Assembly: GCA_028554645.1 (NCBI GenBank)
Contig: JAQOOI010000079.1
Span: 1,302,001-1,366,000 of the forward strand
Source: Omphalotus guepiniiformis
Taxonomy: Eukaryota > Basidiomycota > Agaricomycetes > Agaricales > Omphalotaceae
Reading direction: 5' to 3'
DNA length: 64,000 nt
In this document: positions 11,160 to 24,048 of the stretch, piece by piece
How the letters are laid out: each line of letters starts with the position of its first letter
Numbering within the stretch: the stretch's first letter is position 1
Made by a program: the position numbers and the translations under genes
Notes under the pieces: model-generated
Database searches by the model: none
The model's input: the letters and a program-made list of their open reading frames with translations, nothing else
What the model was told of the DNA's origin: nothing

Positions 11160-11727
11160 GGCGGCAGAATTGACAAATTTCCAAGAACAGCGTGAATTAT
11201 CCGTGTATTCAACGAAACTAATAATACTTGAAAGGCGGAGTAATTGCCCAGAAGCTTTGCTTTGCTTCAGAGCCGTCTCGCACCGTCAAAGACAGGCGAA
11301 ATCATCGTTCGGCAAAAGAGAGTGGAGCTCGAAAGTGGATATTTTCTGAGAAGCCGCACCTCCTACATCCGGGGTTGGCCCGAAAGTAATTACCAGAATT
11401 CATGTGCTGCACTAGCGCGTTAACATGCGTCGATAGGTCAATCACATCAAAAGATACGAGCTCCTGCCGCCTTCACAAATACGAAGTCAGTGAAAATTGC
11501 ATTATCATTGATAGTAAGGGAAAAAATCGGGAGAAATACAAGCAACTTGTCCCGCTAGGTTCTAAGCTGTCTGCTGGAGCATTCACACCAAGCACGTACG
11601 GTGAGTTGCGACGCAAGAAGTACATATCAAGCCGCGAAAGACCTAAGCATAAACTGTTTCTGAGGAATCTGATGAATGAAGATATAAATAGCAGATGGTA
11701 CTCGCCCATCGACCACTCGAAAGGCGA
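11160..11727. other. AA9 promoter side and intergenic tract
   Basis: Open frames at 11402-11731 (plus) and 11473-11709 (minus) mirror each other and resemble no family. The tract contains the AA9 upstream region and the 3' side of the SRRM1-like gene. Confidence 0.45.
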
Positions 11728-13412
11728 TTAATTACCGCTGCTGCTACTCTTCCGAGTGCGCACAACCTTGTTTCGCAGAGCACGCTCCTTCAATTCATTC
11801 TCTCTTTGCTCCAATTCAGCGCGCGTTTGTCCAGTCTCCGATTCCTAATCAATTGAAAAAAGTCAGCAGACACCAGACACTCGCAAAGTAGAACATACCT
11901 CAGGTGCAGGCTCATCATCCCACTTGCTTTTCTTCTTGGCGATCTCGGCTTGGCCCTTGATCTTAAGTTCCTCTCGGGCAGGCTTCTTGTCAACGTCCAT
12001 TTGATCATCCGAACGACGAGGTGAACGACGAGGTGAGCGGCTACGGCTGCCAACACTGTCACTACGAGCGTACCGTCCGCCTCTGCCACCACGTCCAGGA
12101 CTTCTTCGGCGGGGAGGCGATCGGGACCTCGATGGACTTCTACGTCTTCGAGGTGGGCTAACACTTCTTCGGCGCTTACCATAACTTCGGGGGGGTGGAG
12201 ACCGCGAACGACTTGGAGAAGCAGAGGAAGACGGTCCGCGAGAGATGCGTCGCCTACGAGGAGGGGGACTGCGGCTGTCCCTGTAGCGTGTGCTAGTGCG
12301 GGGAGTAGGAGATGGCGATCGAGGTCTGCGGCGAGAGGTAGGAAGTGGAGGTGGAGATTTTGATCGGGAGACAGAACGCCGTTTTGGTGGCGCACGACGA
12401 GGAAGCGAAGGAGAACGAGAGCTGTGAATTCCACGGGAAGAGGATCGGCGTCGAACAGGTGAACGATATCTCCGAGGTGGAGAACGAGAGCCAGCAGACG
12501 AGGGTGGAGTGCGCGACCTACGACGAGGAGGAGAACGAGAACGAGACATACGCCGACGAGGACCCTAAGAGATGATTTGTTAATAAATAACAATCGAAGA
12601 CCGAAAAGACCGAGCTCACCCCTCCGGGCCCTCCCCGACCTCCCCAGCCACTATCCCGTCCCCGAGCACCACGATCATCGTCGAAACCTCGACCTCTACC
12701 ACGACCGCGACCGCGACCACCGCGACCACCTCTCCCGCCGCGATCACCGCGGTCATCGCGCAACTCGTCTAAACGTGCCCTACGGTCCCTTTCATCCAAG
12801 GCACGACCATCGCGCTCGCGTGCCTTTCTCAGCTCCTCCTTCTTCTCCTCGACGAATGTACGTGGAACGCCAGTCATGTCGGACTGTGCCTCCAGCAAAA
12901 GCTGCCAGAGCGAGGACATGAATGTAGGTGTACTCTTTGTAAGAAAACCCGTCAAATTGATCTGCATTTTCTTGGGATCTGGAAACTTTGAATAATCGTA
13001 CTTAGTAGAGTGCTTTGCTAACACTTGGGAAATAAATTTACCGGTTCTTGCTTATCTTCAAGTAGTCCCATTGCATACTCAACCACGACCTCGTCTTCGA
13101 AACCAACTAGCTCAACTACCTTTTTGGCTATCCAAGGCCGAATGACGTTGAGATTGACCTTCCGCATATCAACCTGGAAATTGTCTGGTCAACATAGTTC
13201 TTAGCCAACTGACATGAAGATTCACTTTTTTGTCAAACTCTGGCGGAAACTTCATTGTCTTTAAGAGTTTGAGCTCCTTGTCAGAAAACCGCCTATCCTG
13301 GTCGGCAGAAGTGCCTTTGAAGAATCCAGCGAAGGGTAAGCAAAGTAGAGGTCGTAAGCACGACAACAGAAGGATACCATGTCATATGCCTGGTCTCACC
13401 AGCGTCCGCCAT
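11728..13412 (-). CDS. SRRM1-like PWI-domain / RS-repeat splicing factor
   Basis: Six exons: 13412-13400, 13326-13226, 13173-13042, 12985-12620, 12564-11899, 11844-11728, giving about 464 residues. The N-terminus (GTSADQDRRFSDKELKLLK, then the PWI helix VIRPWIAKKVVELVGFEDE and QINLTGFL) matches the PWI nucleic-acid-binding domain of SRm160/SRRM1, which bridges splicing factors and 3'-end processing in the nucleus. An Arg/Gly-rich stretch (RGGRGGRGRGRGRG) and a long SR/SP-rich domain (SRSRSPPRRRSR and similar) follow. The C-terminus has KSKWDDEPAPE. Odd point: the animal SRRM1 N-terminus reads DAGFFRGTSAEQD, and keeping the matching FFKG here requires an intron ending in TG at 13327. A standard AG at caaAG would delete those residues. 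Confidence 0.85.
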
Positions 13413-13616
13413 GATGAAGAACGAATTGATGTTTGAGTTTCAGGGATTGCTGCAGGCCGTTGACAATGATGGAGCAGGTGAAGCGTGGGAAGTTTTGCAG
13501 AATTGGCATTGCCGAGCGGAACCTCGCAAGTTCGTCGAAAAATTGAAGTTAGTTCAATTCATCCTGTTGCTACTTTATACATATGGTACATTTATATGAC
13601 TTCGAGGATAGATCAG

Positions 13617-15290
13617 TTACCATTCTCTCAATCCACCATCGTCTCCTCTCCAGACAGGATTTCTCCACGCACGCTGATTCTCTACATAGGCCTTGGAAAC
13701 TTTCCTCACTCGGTCTTCGTCGACCTCAATACCAATTCCATGACCTATACACAACCATCAATTACTGAAGGAGAAAACTCGGCTTTGAAAGTGAGACCTG
13801 CCTTTTAGCGCGGCAATATGTCCACCCTGAATCGTGAACACCTCTGGATTAGCCATATATGTGTGAAGATCAGCTTCAGCGTTTGGATCATCCTCCTTTG
13901 TAATATTGTAATGCATCTTAGCGGGAACCTGGGTTAGTATGTTCAACAGTAATGTCCCTCACGTTACCTTCCAACTCATCTCCTGAATGACGACTTTCAA
14001 AATGTTATTGAGTGGTGATGATACGCAACAAATTATCGTTAGCTTACAGTTTGGAGCTGAGATTGCGACCTGCATACACGCAGCCAGAGCTATGGGCCCG
14101 AGAGGGCAGTGTGGGGCGATAGCTACATCGTAAGTCTCACAGAGACTCGCGATACGGTGAAGTTCGCTGATCCCTCCACAGTGCGAGACCTATAAGCCAG
14201 TAAGCAGCATGTGGGCATAGACAGTATATTGCATTTCACATCGGGCTGTGCGATGTCAATAACACGTCTCTCCAAATAAGGCCGGAAGTCAAAACGCGTG
14301 TATAAACGTTCACCGAGAGCGATGGGCGTAGAGACCGCTTTCGAGATATCGGCAATTTCTTCCGGTTGGGTTGGAAGTAACGGCTCTTCAAGGTGTGAGC
14401 TGACGAAAAGGCATACAAAAGGTCGTGAACCTACCTTCAATAAAGAGTGGTTGCAAAGGTTCAAGCACATGGGCTAATTGCTTCGCCATGCCCTTATGAA
14501 GTCTCCCGTGGAAATCGATACCTACGTCAACTCCGACGCTCCTGAAATTGCAGGGGATTAGAAAAGTCAATGCGTACAAGGAGAATGCACTTCACTTGAC
14601 CAGCTTCACGCGTTCGGCGGTGTCCTGCAGTAGACGAGGAGAATCTATCCACGACAACGCATCTGAGAAGAATAATAAGCTGAATGGGCCGCCATACGAC
14701 GACAACGTCAAGTATCCAAACCTGTGGCATTCATCTTAACAGCAGTAAATCCTTGCTCTTTGCGTTCTTGTGCAGCATTGTACACATCGTTCAAATGATC
14801 ACCTCCAATCCAGCCATAAACTTTGACACGATCGCGAACTTTTCCACCCAGAAGCTGCCACACTGGCACTCGCAGCTTCTTTCCTTTGATATCCCACAAA
14901 GCGATGTCTAGACCGGAGAGAGCACTCTGGATATAAGGCCAAATATTGTCAGCTGAGCACTTATCCATATGAAGAACGAAACGGCACACCATGAGGACAG
15001 GACCTCCACGGTAGAATCGTCCCATATATGCTGTCTGCCAGATATCTTGAATGTCATCAGCAGGCGCTCCAGTGAAACGCTCCTGTAAATCAAGAAGAGC
15101 TCCCTCCACCGCCTCTGTATGTCCTTCAAGAGTAGATTCACCCCATCCTACGATGCCATCCGACGTCTCAACTCGAACGAAGAGCCATCGGGGAGGTACG
15201 CGGAAAGTCTACAGTATCCTCCGAAATGAGTGAGAACAAATGTATGCGAACGAGCCTGACCTCGATCTTTGTGATAATACTGATATCCAT
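13617..15290 (-). CDS. Galactonate-dehydratase-type enolase-superfamily enzyme
   Basis: The chain starts [10 protein letters not shown] in a 30-nt exon (15290-15261) and ends REW at a TAA (13617); about nine introns interrupt it. Landmarks are [42 protein letters not shown] joined to [36 protein letters not shown] (metal Asp), PLFIEEPLLP (metal Glu), [15 protein letters not shown], and a catalytic-type His in [15 protein letters not shown]. This ordering is that of D-galactonate dehydratase, which makes 2-keto-3-deoxygalactonate with Mg2+. A related fungal sugar-acid dehydratase substrate (e.g. L-galactonate from pectin) cannot be excluded. The last intron (13801-13745) appears to use a GC donor. 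The start is 530 bp from, and divergent to, an ABCC transporter. Confidence 0.85.
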
Positions 15291-15819
15291 CGTAGGTAAC
15301 CGTATCGCACTTGACGCGAGAGTTTCGATACAGATCTGTGCTATAAGGATAGAACATCACATTATTCAGGCGGCGTAGGAAATTGAATACCTTCGAGAGT
15401 TTAAAACACCGGTCCGTTATTGGCCTTGACATAGTCATGTGACTATGTTGAGACGAAGCTGCCGCGTGGCGCAATTGATGACTGCACTAAATTTGGTACC
15501 GAGATTGGTATCAGCCATATTTTATGCTCGTTTTCGCTCTCAAAATCTCATTCGTCTTTGTATCTTTACATACAGCAAGATAGATGGTCGACAATAAAAC
15601 CGAGGCTTTGAGCTCAGGTTGCAGCTGAAAGGGAACATTATGCCATGAAGATTACAAATTGATATAAATCTTATCATGACCCACTTTTTCGGCTAGGTTT
15701 CCCACTCTTCATCAGTTCTACATACAGCTCCCTCAAAGTTTCACGCCAGAAGTCAATTTCCTGCACAGTCACGTCCGTTCTTTCCTCGACTGGACCTGCC
15801 TTTGGCGCTGTGGTGTACG
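15291..15819. promoter_or_regulatory. Divergent promoter: dehydratase / ABCC transporter
   Basis: This 529-bp gap separates two genes transcribed away from each other. A minus-strand open frame (15674-15883) lies across it and the first ABCC exon, but it has no ATG and no family resemblance. No specific operator was recognised. Confidence 0.4.
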
Positions 15820-18800
15820 ATGACAGACTCGCAGTTTGTGATCGACTCGGCAGCCCTGCTGTCGATATCTCAGAGAGATTCAAGCTCGTATGTTACAATC
15901 TACATTCCCTTTTTATGTAGCGAGCTGAACTCATCTTGAACAGTCTGTTTCTCAGTGCATTGTTCATTCCGACTTATGTGGTGATAGCCTCGATTGCCCT
16001 GTTACTTCTCAGCCTCGCTTCTAACAAGTTCGCTTCGCGCACACGAGCACCAGACGCGCCGATGGGCTTCAAAGGGCACATCTCAGCCCTTGGAGGACCT
16101 GTGATCTTTGCCTTCCTGACGACGAGGTTCCTCCTGTGTCTGGCACTCTCGGCATTGACCGTAGCGTCCCTAAACCAGTACTCACACCAGCAGAGATGGA
16201 TACAAATAGCGTTGCTGTCTACTTATGTGCGTTCTTATTCCCTTAATACCTTTCGCAACAACCTGAAACGGTATCAGATCTACTCAACTTTGCTCGCAAT
16301 AGCAACTTTATCTACTAGCCTCAGCTGGAGTAGGAACATTGTCAGGCATTTGACCGTAGTTTTGTTCGCCGTTTTCACGGTATACGTGTATCGGGACCTG
16401 TATCCTCTCGCTACTTTCACACTCTCCCCTCAAGACGAAGCCGAAGGACAGATTTTATGGGTTAAAATTGCATTCTTGTTTTTGGCTGGTATGGTAATAC
16501 CGCTGAGTATCCCAAAGCCATATATTCCTGTAGATCCCGAGGTTCGCATTTCACGGGCCATTCTTACTTTCGGCGCACATTGACTCACTCGTCCGCCCGA
16601 GTTCATCAAACCACCTACGTCAGAGCAGACAGCGTCATGGCTTTCGTCGCTGCTCTTTGTTTTCTTGGATGCCACTGTTGTAAAGGCGTACCGAACCGCT
16701 TCTTTGGCCTACGAGGATTTCCCACCTCTAGCAGATTCTGATCATGCCGAGGTGCTTAAGAAGCAAAGTTTCCCTGTTCGTAGTTTGAGAATTTCTAGCT
16801 GGCTTCATTCTCATTTGTACCTCAGCACGTCGATCCTGCCGTGAAGCGCAAAAGGCGTAACCTCTTCTTTTCGCTCATATGGGTGTTTAAAGGAGAATTC
16901 TTGCAGTCTGCCCTTGTGCTCGTCATTCTGGCAATTACAGACTTTGCGGCACCTGTTGGTGTAAAGCAGCTACTAGCGTAATTGCTTCTCCTGGGCTGTT
17001 TGTACCTCTCTAATCAATCATGTAGCTATCTCGAAACTCGAGGTGCGGACGCGGTCATGAAGCCGTGGTTTTGGGTCACCTGGCTTTTCTTAGGGCCAAT
17101 GTTCAACACTCTTGCCTCGGAGCGGTACATGTACGTTGGGGTACGTTGGCCTCAGACTTCCCGTGGAATCATGCTGATGGGGTATGCACACAGACTCGGA
17201 TGATCGTGCGCGCCGAAGCGATTCTCACGGAGCTCATCTTCGAGCATGCGCTTCGTATTCGCGTGAAGGCAGAGACTTCGGAGAAAGCATCGCCGGAACA
17301 GTCACCTGCGACACCTGCCTCTCAAATATCCTCATCTCCCGCTGATTCTCCAGAGCAGCTAAATTCTGTAGAGACTAGTGATGATGATGATGATGATAGC
17401 AAAACAGCACACTCTTCGACTACCACTGATACACCGTCCCGCGAGACGACATTGCAGGCGAGCTCTTCGAGCCCTTCCTCTAGCCGTCGAGCATCATCAG
17501 CCAACTTGAAAAAAGATGCGGAACCAGGGAAAGTTTCGCCTACTCCAGCTCCAGCGCCTCCAGCCGATAAGGAAACGAAGAATATCACTGGAAAGATAAA
17601 TAATCTTGTTACCACGGATATGCAAAACATCGTCGACGGAAGGGAGTTCATTCGCCTTTTGATCCACACGCCCGTGCAAGTCAGTTTGTCTATTGTATTC
17701 TTGCATGCCGTACTTGGCTGGAGGTGAGTCATAATATCGCCGTTTCAGTTGTTGTATGCTCATTTTTTTCTGTCCCAGCGCCTTTGTTGGACTGTCAATG
17801 ATTGTAATATTATTTCCGCTTCCTGGGTATCTAGCGAAAATGGTGCAGAAGGCGCAAAAGACTCGAATGAAGATGACCGATGCTCGTGTACAGACGGTCA
17901 CTGAGAGTAAGTGTCTTTTCAGTCCAATGTAGGAGGAGTTCATAAGATTATTTCGCTTTTAGCTATGGGCGTGCTACGAATGATCAAAATGTTTGGTTGG
18001 GAGACGTTGATGAAAGAACGTATCTTAGAGAAGAGAGAGGAAGAGCTCACTTACATCAAGAGGTTGCGTCTTCTCGACTTATTGTCCATGATGATCAAGT
18101 ATGTACCATCTATGATTCTGGACTTCTTGGCTGAGCTGCACCCCATATTTTCAGCAATATCATACCGCTCATGACTATGCTAGCAACATATTCCACATAG
18201 TAGGTGCATACCCCCTCTGTCAATTCCATACTAATTTGTTCCATTTTCAGTGTCAGTCAATCATCAATCCCTAATCCGTCTTCACTAACGTTTGCCCATA
18301 TACGTTGATCATGAAGCAATCTCTGACGGCCTCAAAGGTGTTCAGTAGTATGGTCGTCTTCGGGTCATTCAGCAGGCAACTCCAGCGATCAATATGGATC
18401 CTGAACCAGTCTGTCATTGGCAAGACTTCCCTCGATCGTGTCACTGAATTCTTATATGATGTACGTCTATAGGTCGCTTTGTTTAATACCCTAGCTGATG
18501 GAATTTAGACTGAGCTGTTAGACGCCTACAGCGAGCAGGGCAATCAACTATCGTTACAGGTGGACCCGCCCTATTCAAAGCAAGATATAGGTTTCCACAA
18601 AGCTACATTCAGTTGGTCTAACGATCATGCTACGGGTTCCACCACACCATCATCCAGGAGGTTCCTTCTGACAATCGAAGACTTAGTATTCAAAAGAGGT
18701 TCTATCAATTTGATTTTGGGCGCGACGGGCTCCGGAAAGACATCAGTCCTGATGGCGCTACTTTCGGAGATGCATTTCATGCCCTCTGAGCCCGACTCAT

Positions 18801-21800
18801 GGTATAGTCTTCCTAGAGATGGAGGGGTGGCCTATGCCGCACAAGAATCATGGGTGCAGAATGCGACGATCAAGGTGAGTTCTGCCATGGTCATCTTTGC
18901 TTCTTGTAGTAAACCTAGTCCTTGCAGGAAAATATAGTTTTCGGCGCAGACTTTGATGAAGAGCGTTATAAGAAAGTGATATACCAATGTGCCCTTGAAC
19001 GCGATTTGAGCCTTTTCCAAGCCGGAGATGAAACCGAGGTGGGGGAAAAGGGTCTCACGCTTAGTGGCGGCCAGAAAGCCAGAGTTACTCTGGCCCGGGC
19101 TGTCTACTCAAAGGCAGAGATTATTCTTCTGGACGATGTGTTGGCTGCATTAGAGTACGTCTGTTTCTTCTCGCTGTGGGTGTATGCTCTGAGTTTTTGC
19201 AATTCAGCGTTCATACTTCGAAATGGATTGTGGATAAATGTTTCAAAGGTGATCTACTTGAAGGTCGAACGGTAATATTGGTGGTGCGTTCGATTTTCTC
19301 TGCTGTAGGATTGAGTCTTTCAACTTACGGATAATCTAGACGCATAATGTTGTCCTGGTTCGACCTATCGCGGGGTTTGTGGTCTCAATAAAAGATGGTC
19401 GGGTCCTTAGTCAGGGAACGGTTTCCGACGCACTGTCAAAAGATAAGGCTCTTGCGGCCGAGATCAAGATGGAAGAGGAAATAATCGAAAATGAAGAGGA
19501 AGTTGTGGATAGCGAACCGGCCCCATCAGACTCCAAGAAGAGCGATGGAAAGTTGATCGTCGCTGAAGAAGTTCAATTGGGCCGCGTGGGTTGGCCAGCT
19601 TGTGAGTGTCATTCAGCCTTCAGGTCCGCATACTCGTATGCTGAATCATACATCAGTCAAGTTATTCCTGAAGGGTCTTGGCGGAAAGCATACTTTCCTT
19701 TTCTTCGCTGCTTATCTGGCAATCTTGATCCTCTCTGAGGGATCAAACATCATCCAAGTGTGGTTCCTTGGCTTCTGGGCACGCCAGTACGAACAACATG
19801 ATTCATCGGAAGTCAATGTACTCTACTAGGTCACTCTTTGCGCACCAGTGACAGATTCTCACTCCCTAAATTTTCCAGCTATGTTGGCTTGTATGGTAGG
19901 GATCTTTGCTTCCTATGGCATATTGATGGCTGATACTACTTCATTCTCAGCATTGATCTTATTCGTTGACCTTGGAGCTTTCAGCGTTGCCTTCATCATC
20001 TATCTCTTTGGCACTCTGCGCATGGCTAAATCGATACACAAACAGCTTGTTGAAGCGGTCTTGAGTACGACCTTGAGGTACGGCCTTCTTCTGCGGCGCA
20101 AAATTTGTACATTGAATATGCTTTCTCCAGATGGCTGGACACAACCCCAACTTCGCGTGTCATAACGCGGTGCACGCAAGACATGCGCGAAAGTGAATTT
20201 TCATGATCCTATACACAACTTCCTCAGACGCTCACTCTCCCTTTCCTAGTTGACGGAATGCTCCCTCAGATATTTGAGATGCTGATCCGAATAACCCTGG
20301 GGATGTCTGGCCAGTTCTACTCTGTGATCTTGTTCACTCCGGCCTTCTTAGGACCAGGAGTCCTCTTTGCGGTGCTCAGTGCTCTATGTGGTACAATATA
20401 TCTGAAGGCTCAGCTTCCTATCAAGCGAGTACAGTCAAACTCTAAGGCTCCGGTTCTCGCACAGTGCGCCTCACTAAATTCAATGATCACTTTTGTTCGC
20501 TCAACTCATATACTCATTGAATAGCTTTGGAACTGCGGTTGCAGGAATAGGTATGTTTTGTAAAAGTACTGTCAACTTACACTTACACCGTGCAGTCTCT
20601 ATTCGGGCATATGGAGTTGAAGATAGTTTTATAACGGAGTCAATGGCGCGAATCAACTATTACTCTCGGCCCTCGCGGATTTTCTGGAATCTCAACAGGT
20701 GGGTAGATGTCCGCCTCGATGCTCTCGGCAATCTGTTTTCCTCTGGCCTTGCGGCCTATCTGGTCTACGTTGGTCATGGAGATGCCTCCGATACAGGGTT
20801 TTCCCTCAACATGGCCGGTAAGCAGTTCACTTGTCATGTTCTCTCCAGCACGCTCACCTTTATCTAGTTGGCTTCAGCTCTGGTATACTTTTTTACATCC
20901 GCATATTCAATATGTTTGAGATTAGGGCTAAGCACAATTATGCATCGGTGGCTGGTGCTTAATTTGACTGACTCATTCCATCCATTTAGCTAACAGGTGA
21001 GCCATTCAGCGATAGTATCCCCTCCCATCTCATTCTTATGCACCAGCTTGGAGCGAATCAACGGCTACATCACTATTGAGCAAGAAGCAAAGCCAACGAA
21101 GGAAGGTGTTCCTCCGGCATACTGGCCTTCGAGCGGCGAACTTCGGGTGGAAAATCTTAGTGCCAGATATTCTCCAGACGGACCAAAAGTATTGAGTGAA
21201 GTTTCGTTCCATGTCAAGTCAGGCGAACGCATTGGTGTTGGTATGTATCTATCTACTTGTTCAATGATTATCGGTAGTTGCTGAGAATGAGTACTTTGCG
21301 CAGTGGGCCGCACAGGTTCTGGGAAGGTACTGCTGTACTGACGAGTTACCGTTCATGTACTGATATCCTCCATCTAGAGTTCTTTGATGCTGTCCCTGTT
21401 ACGATGCATCTATACAGAGGGTGAAGTATACTATGATGGCGTTCCAACGGCCTCAGTGAACCTGGACGACCTACGATCCAATATGACTATTATTCCTCAA
21501 ATGGTTTGCACCCGTATATTCTGTACTGCACGTCATTTGATGCCTCTGTTCGCAGCCTGAACTTCTCAGTGGTACTGTGAGACGTAACCTCGATCCCTTC
21601 GACCAATTCGATGATGCCGCCTTATACGACGCACTCCGCTCCGCCGGTCTTTACTCTATTCAAAGCGGGGATGAGGATAGTCGTATCGATCTTGAAACGG
21701 CCATCGCCAGTGGCGGCACTAACCTGTCTGTGGGCCAGCGTCAAATTCTGGCTCTCGCTAGAGCTATGGTTCGCGGAAGCAAGCTGCTCATCCTAGATGA

Positions 21801-22315
21801 AGGTCAGTACAAGAGAGTCTGGATTCACTTTCCGCGCTGACTAGCATTGGCAGCTACTTCTGCTATAGGTGAACTTCAGTTTGATCTCCAATCATAGCTG
21901 CTGCAACTAATCGTCGTAATCACTGCAGATTACAAGACTGATTCTGTCATTCAATCCTCTCTTCGCAATGAACTGAAGGGCGATGTCACTTTGATTACTG
22001 TGGCGCACCGTCTGCAAACTATTATGGACGCAGACAGAATTGTAAGTCATCTCCGCTGGACCAATTTCGTTTGCTCTAAATGTCGTCGTGGTCACCAGAT
22101 GGTTTTAGATGCAGGAAAGATCGTAAGAGCAAATTTCCATCATAGCTTAGATCGATACTTGCTCACGATGCATGCTTTATCAGGTCGAGTATGATTCCCC
22201 GAAGGAATTACTGAAAAATCAAAATGGTCACCTTCGTGCTTTAGTGGACGAGTCCTCAGATAAGGAACGTCTGTATGCAATGGCAGAACATACTCGTGAA
22301 ACGCCAATAGCTTAA
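15820..22315 (+). CDS. ABCC (MRP-type) full ABC transporter
   Basis: Exon 1 (15820-15887, MTDSQFVIDS) joins exon 2 at 15944 in phase, and over 20 further exons lead to the stop at 22315. The order is an N-terminal multi-span domain, TMD1, NBD1, TMD2, NBD2. NBD1 has Walker A GATGSGKTS (18.72 kb), signature LSGGQKARVTLARA and Walker B IILLDDVLAAL with Asp in place of the catalytic Glu, as is typical of ABCC proteins. NBD2 has VGRTGSGKSS (21.3 kb), LSVGQRQILALARA, LLILDE continued as ATSAIDYKTD over the next introns, and the switch His in TVAHRLQT. A long Ser/acidic linker (about 17.28-17.57 kb) is inserted in TMD1, seen in some fungal members. It probably exports conjugates or xenobiotics at the plasma or vacuolar membrane. 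VPS28 begins 145 bp downstream on the same strand. Confidence 0.9.
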
Positions 22316-22460
22316 TATACTTACTTTATCTTGATCTGACTCTATTTATGTGTTGTGTTCGGACTACTTGTTCGTTTGATATTCATTCGGTGGTGTAAGT
22401 AGTTTCAGCGTGTATGTCCCAAACTGGAAATAGTTTCCCAGCTTCTAGTATACAATCTCC

Positions 22461-23416
22461 ATGATTATCGAGACTCGAAATACCATGTCTACTGCATTTT
22501 CTCTAGACGAGGAGGTTCGACTGTACAAGACAAATGCTGAGCGAGAGAAATATCAATCTCTTGCGACTCTTTTCGGAATAATTACTGCGATACATTATCT
22601 CGAAGGGGCCTATCTGCGAGATGCAATCACGGCGGCAGAGTGAGTGTTCACTTATTGTCATTGAAGTTCAAGTCTAAGGAAGCTGTATAATGAAATAAAA
22701 GAGATACTCGCCCGCATGCACGAGATTACTCTCACAATACAAGACAATGCTGAAACTTGTCGGTGACGATGTACCTTCTATCGAGGATTTCATGAAACGT
22801 TATCGAGTGAGCAAACTGTCGTGCCTGCTGGTAACCGTAACTCAAAGCTTATATGGTTTAGATGGATTACTTTGCTGCGCTTGAACGTGTCAAAGTCGGT
22901 GTGCCAGCCACGGTAGAACATCCAACGGACTCTGGTCCGGAGACGGCGAAGTGGGTTGCGGAAACCACGCAGGTGAGTATGTTGTTACTGAAATAGTTCA
23001 TATTACTCACTTCCATTCAGAGTTTCATAACTTTCATGGATGCCTTGAAACTCCGTTTACGCGCGAAAGATCAGCTTCACCCTCTGCTTCAAGAGCTGGT
23101 GACGGGTTATGCTCGCTTCAAAGGTAGCAAAGATTGGGAAGGACGAAGTCGCATGGTTGGATGGTACACAAATCACCTTAAAATTATCAATTCGCTACTG
23201 ATCACCATCAATATCACTCGTAGGCTTATAACGCTGAACGCCATGAAAGCGTCAGAAGAGATTACCGAAGAGCAATCGCGCCAGGTACGTTCCACGTTCC
23301 ACCTCTGTGTTAACCCATCCGCTTGGCTTATTGCCTTGTAGTTATTATTTGACGTTGATCATGCGTACGCGGAGTTTTTCAGAAGTCTTAGTAGTGGTCA
23401 AAGCGAGGCTCCGTGA
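22461..23416 (+). CDS. VPS28: VPS28, ESCRT-I subunit
   Basis: The spliced protein reads FSLDEEVRLYKTNAEREKY, then a segment around YLEGAYLRDAITAAE joined to YSPACTRLLSQYK, DVPSIEDFMKRYRMDY, FMDALKLRLRAKDQLHPLL and LITLNAMKASEEITEEQSRQ joined to LLFDVDHAYAEFF. This is the full N-terminal core and C-terminal four-helix domain of Vps28. Vps28 binds Vps23/TSG101 and Vps37 in ESCRT-I and links it to ESCRT-II in sorting of ubiquitinated cargo at endosomes. The first ATG at 22461 gives MIIETRNT; a second one at 22485 (MSTAFSLDEE) may be the real start. Exon 1 ends at 22639. The protein is about 220 residues, the usual size, and appears intact. Confidence 0.9.
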
Positions 23417-24048
23417 CATGCCTACAAGAACTTAATTTTAATAGGAGAGCACAAGCTAGTCAAATTATTATACAAACATTTCGCAGCATTTCTGTATGTG
23501 TGGCACTTCGGTTCATCACAATTCCGTTCGCCGTCTATGAGTGAAGTCACGAGAGGTATTCCCCGCCGTGAGTTTTCAAGGGCCCTCCTATCCCTCCTAT
23601 CCCTTCATGCTCATCTTACTTCTAATTTCTCATGCTCGTTATTTAGAGCAACCCTCCATCTATAATTGTTTCTACTCCACTCGTTACGAGAGGACCTGAC
23701 TGATGAACAAACCCTCTTCAATCCTTCGTTGTCCCCGCGTTGTCCTTGCCGTATTCATTTTGTCAACACGACACTCAAAGTCAATGCAGAACCGGTACAT
23801 AGTACTTCCTACGGCACATACTACTTCCTAAGGCACATACTACTTCCTGTAGTATCATTCACCGGTTGAGGTGCAACGAACCTCTTGACTTTTGAGGCTT
23901 TGAAAAGGGAAGGCTTTGGGAATAGCCCTCGCGCCTTTTTTAGCTTGGGTCTGAGATTGCCATCCTTTATATTTCCCATGAGAGATAGACCCGTTTCTCA
24001 CTATCCTGACACCACCCAAGCGACACCCTTTGACCCCATTGCTCCACA
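23417..24048. other. Intergenic upstream of the P450 gene
   Basis: No recognised gene. Around 23795-23848 three near-copies of an 18-bp unit (GGCACATACTACTTCCT and variants) lie in tandem. A TTTATATT stretch near 23966 may serve as the P450 core promoter. Confidence 0.45.

Noticed and set aside
11473..11709. Minus-strand frame between AA9 and SRRM1-like genes
   Set aside because: It mirrors a plus-strand frame of similar length. Neither has a domain, signal peptide or exon logic.
12345..12575. Plus-strand frame opposite the RS domain
   Set aside because: It is the complement of the repetitive SR codons of the SRRM1-like gene, giving Glu/Asn-rich nonsense.
15674..15883. Minus-strand 69-codon frame in the divergent promoter
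   Set aside because: It begins with TTG, not ATG, and overlaps the first exon of the ABCC transporter. No family resemblance.
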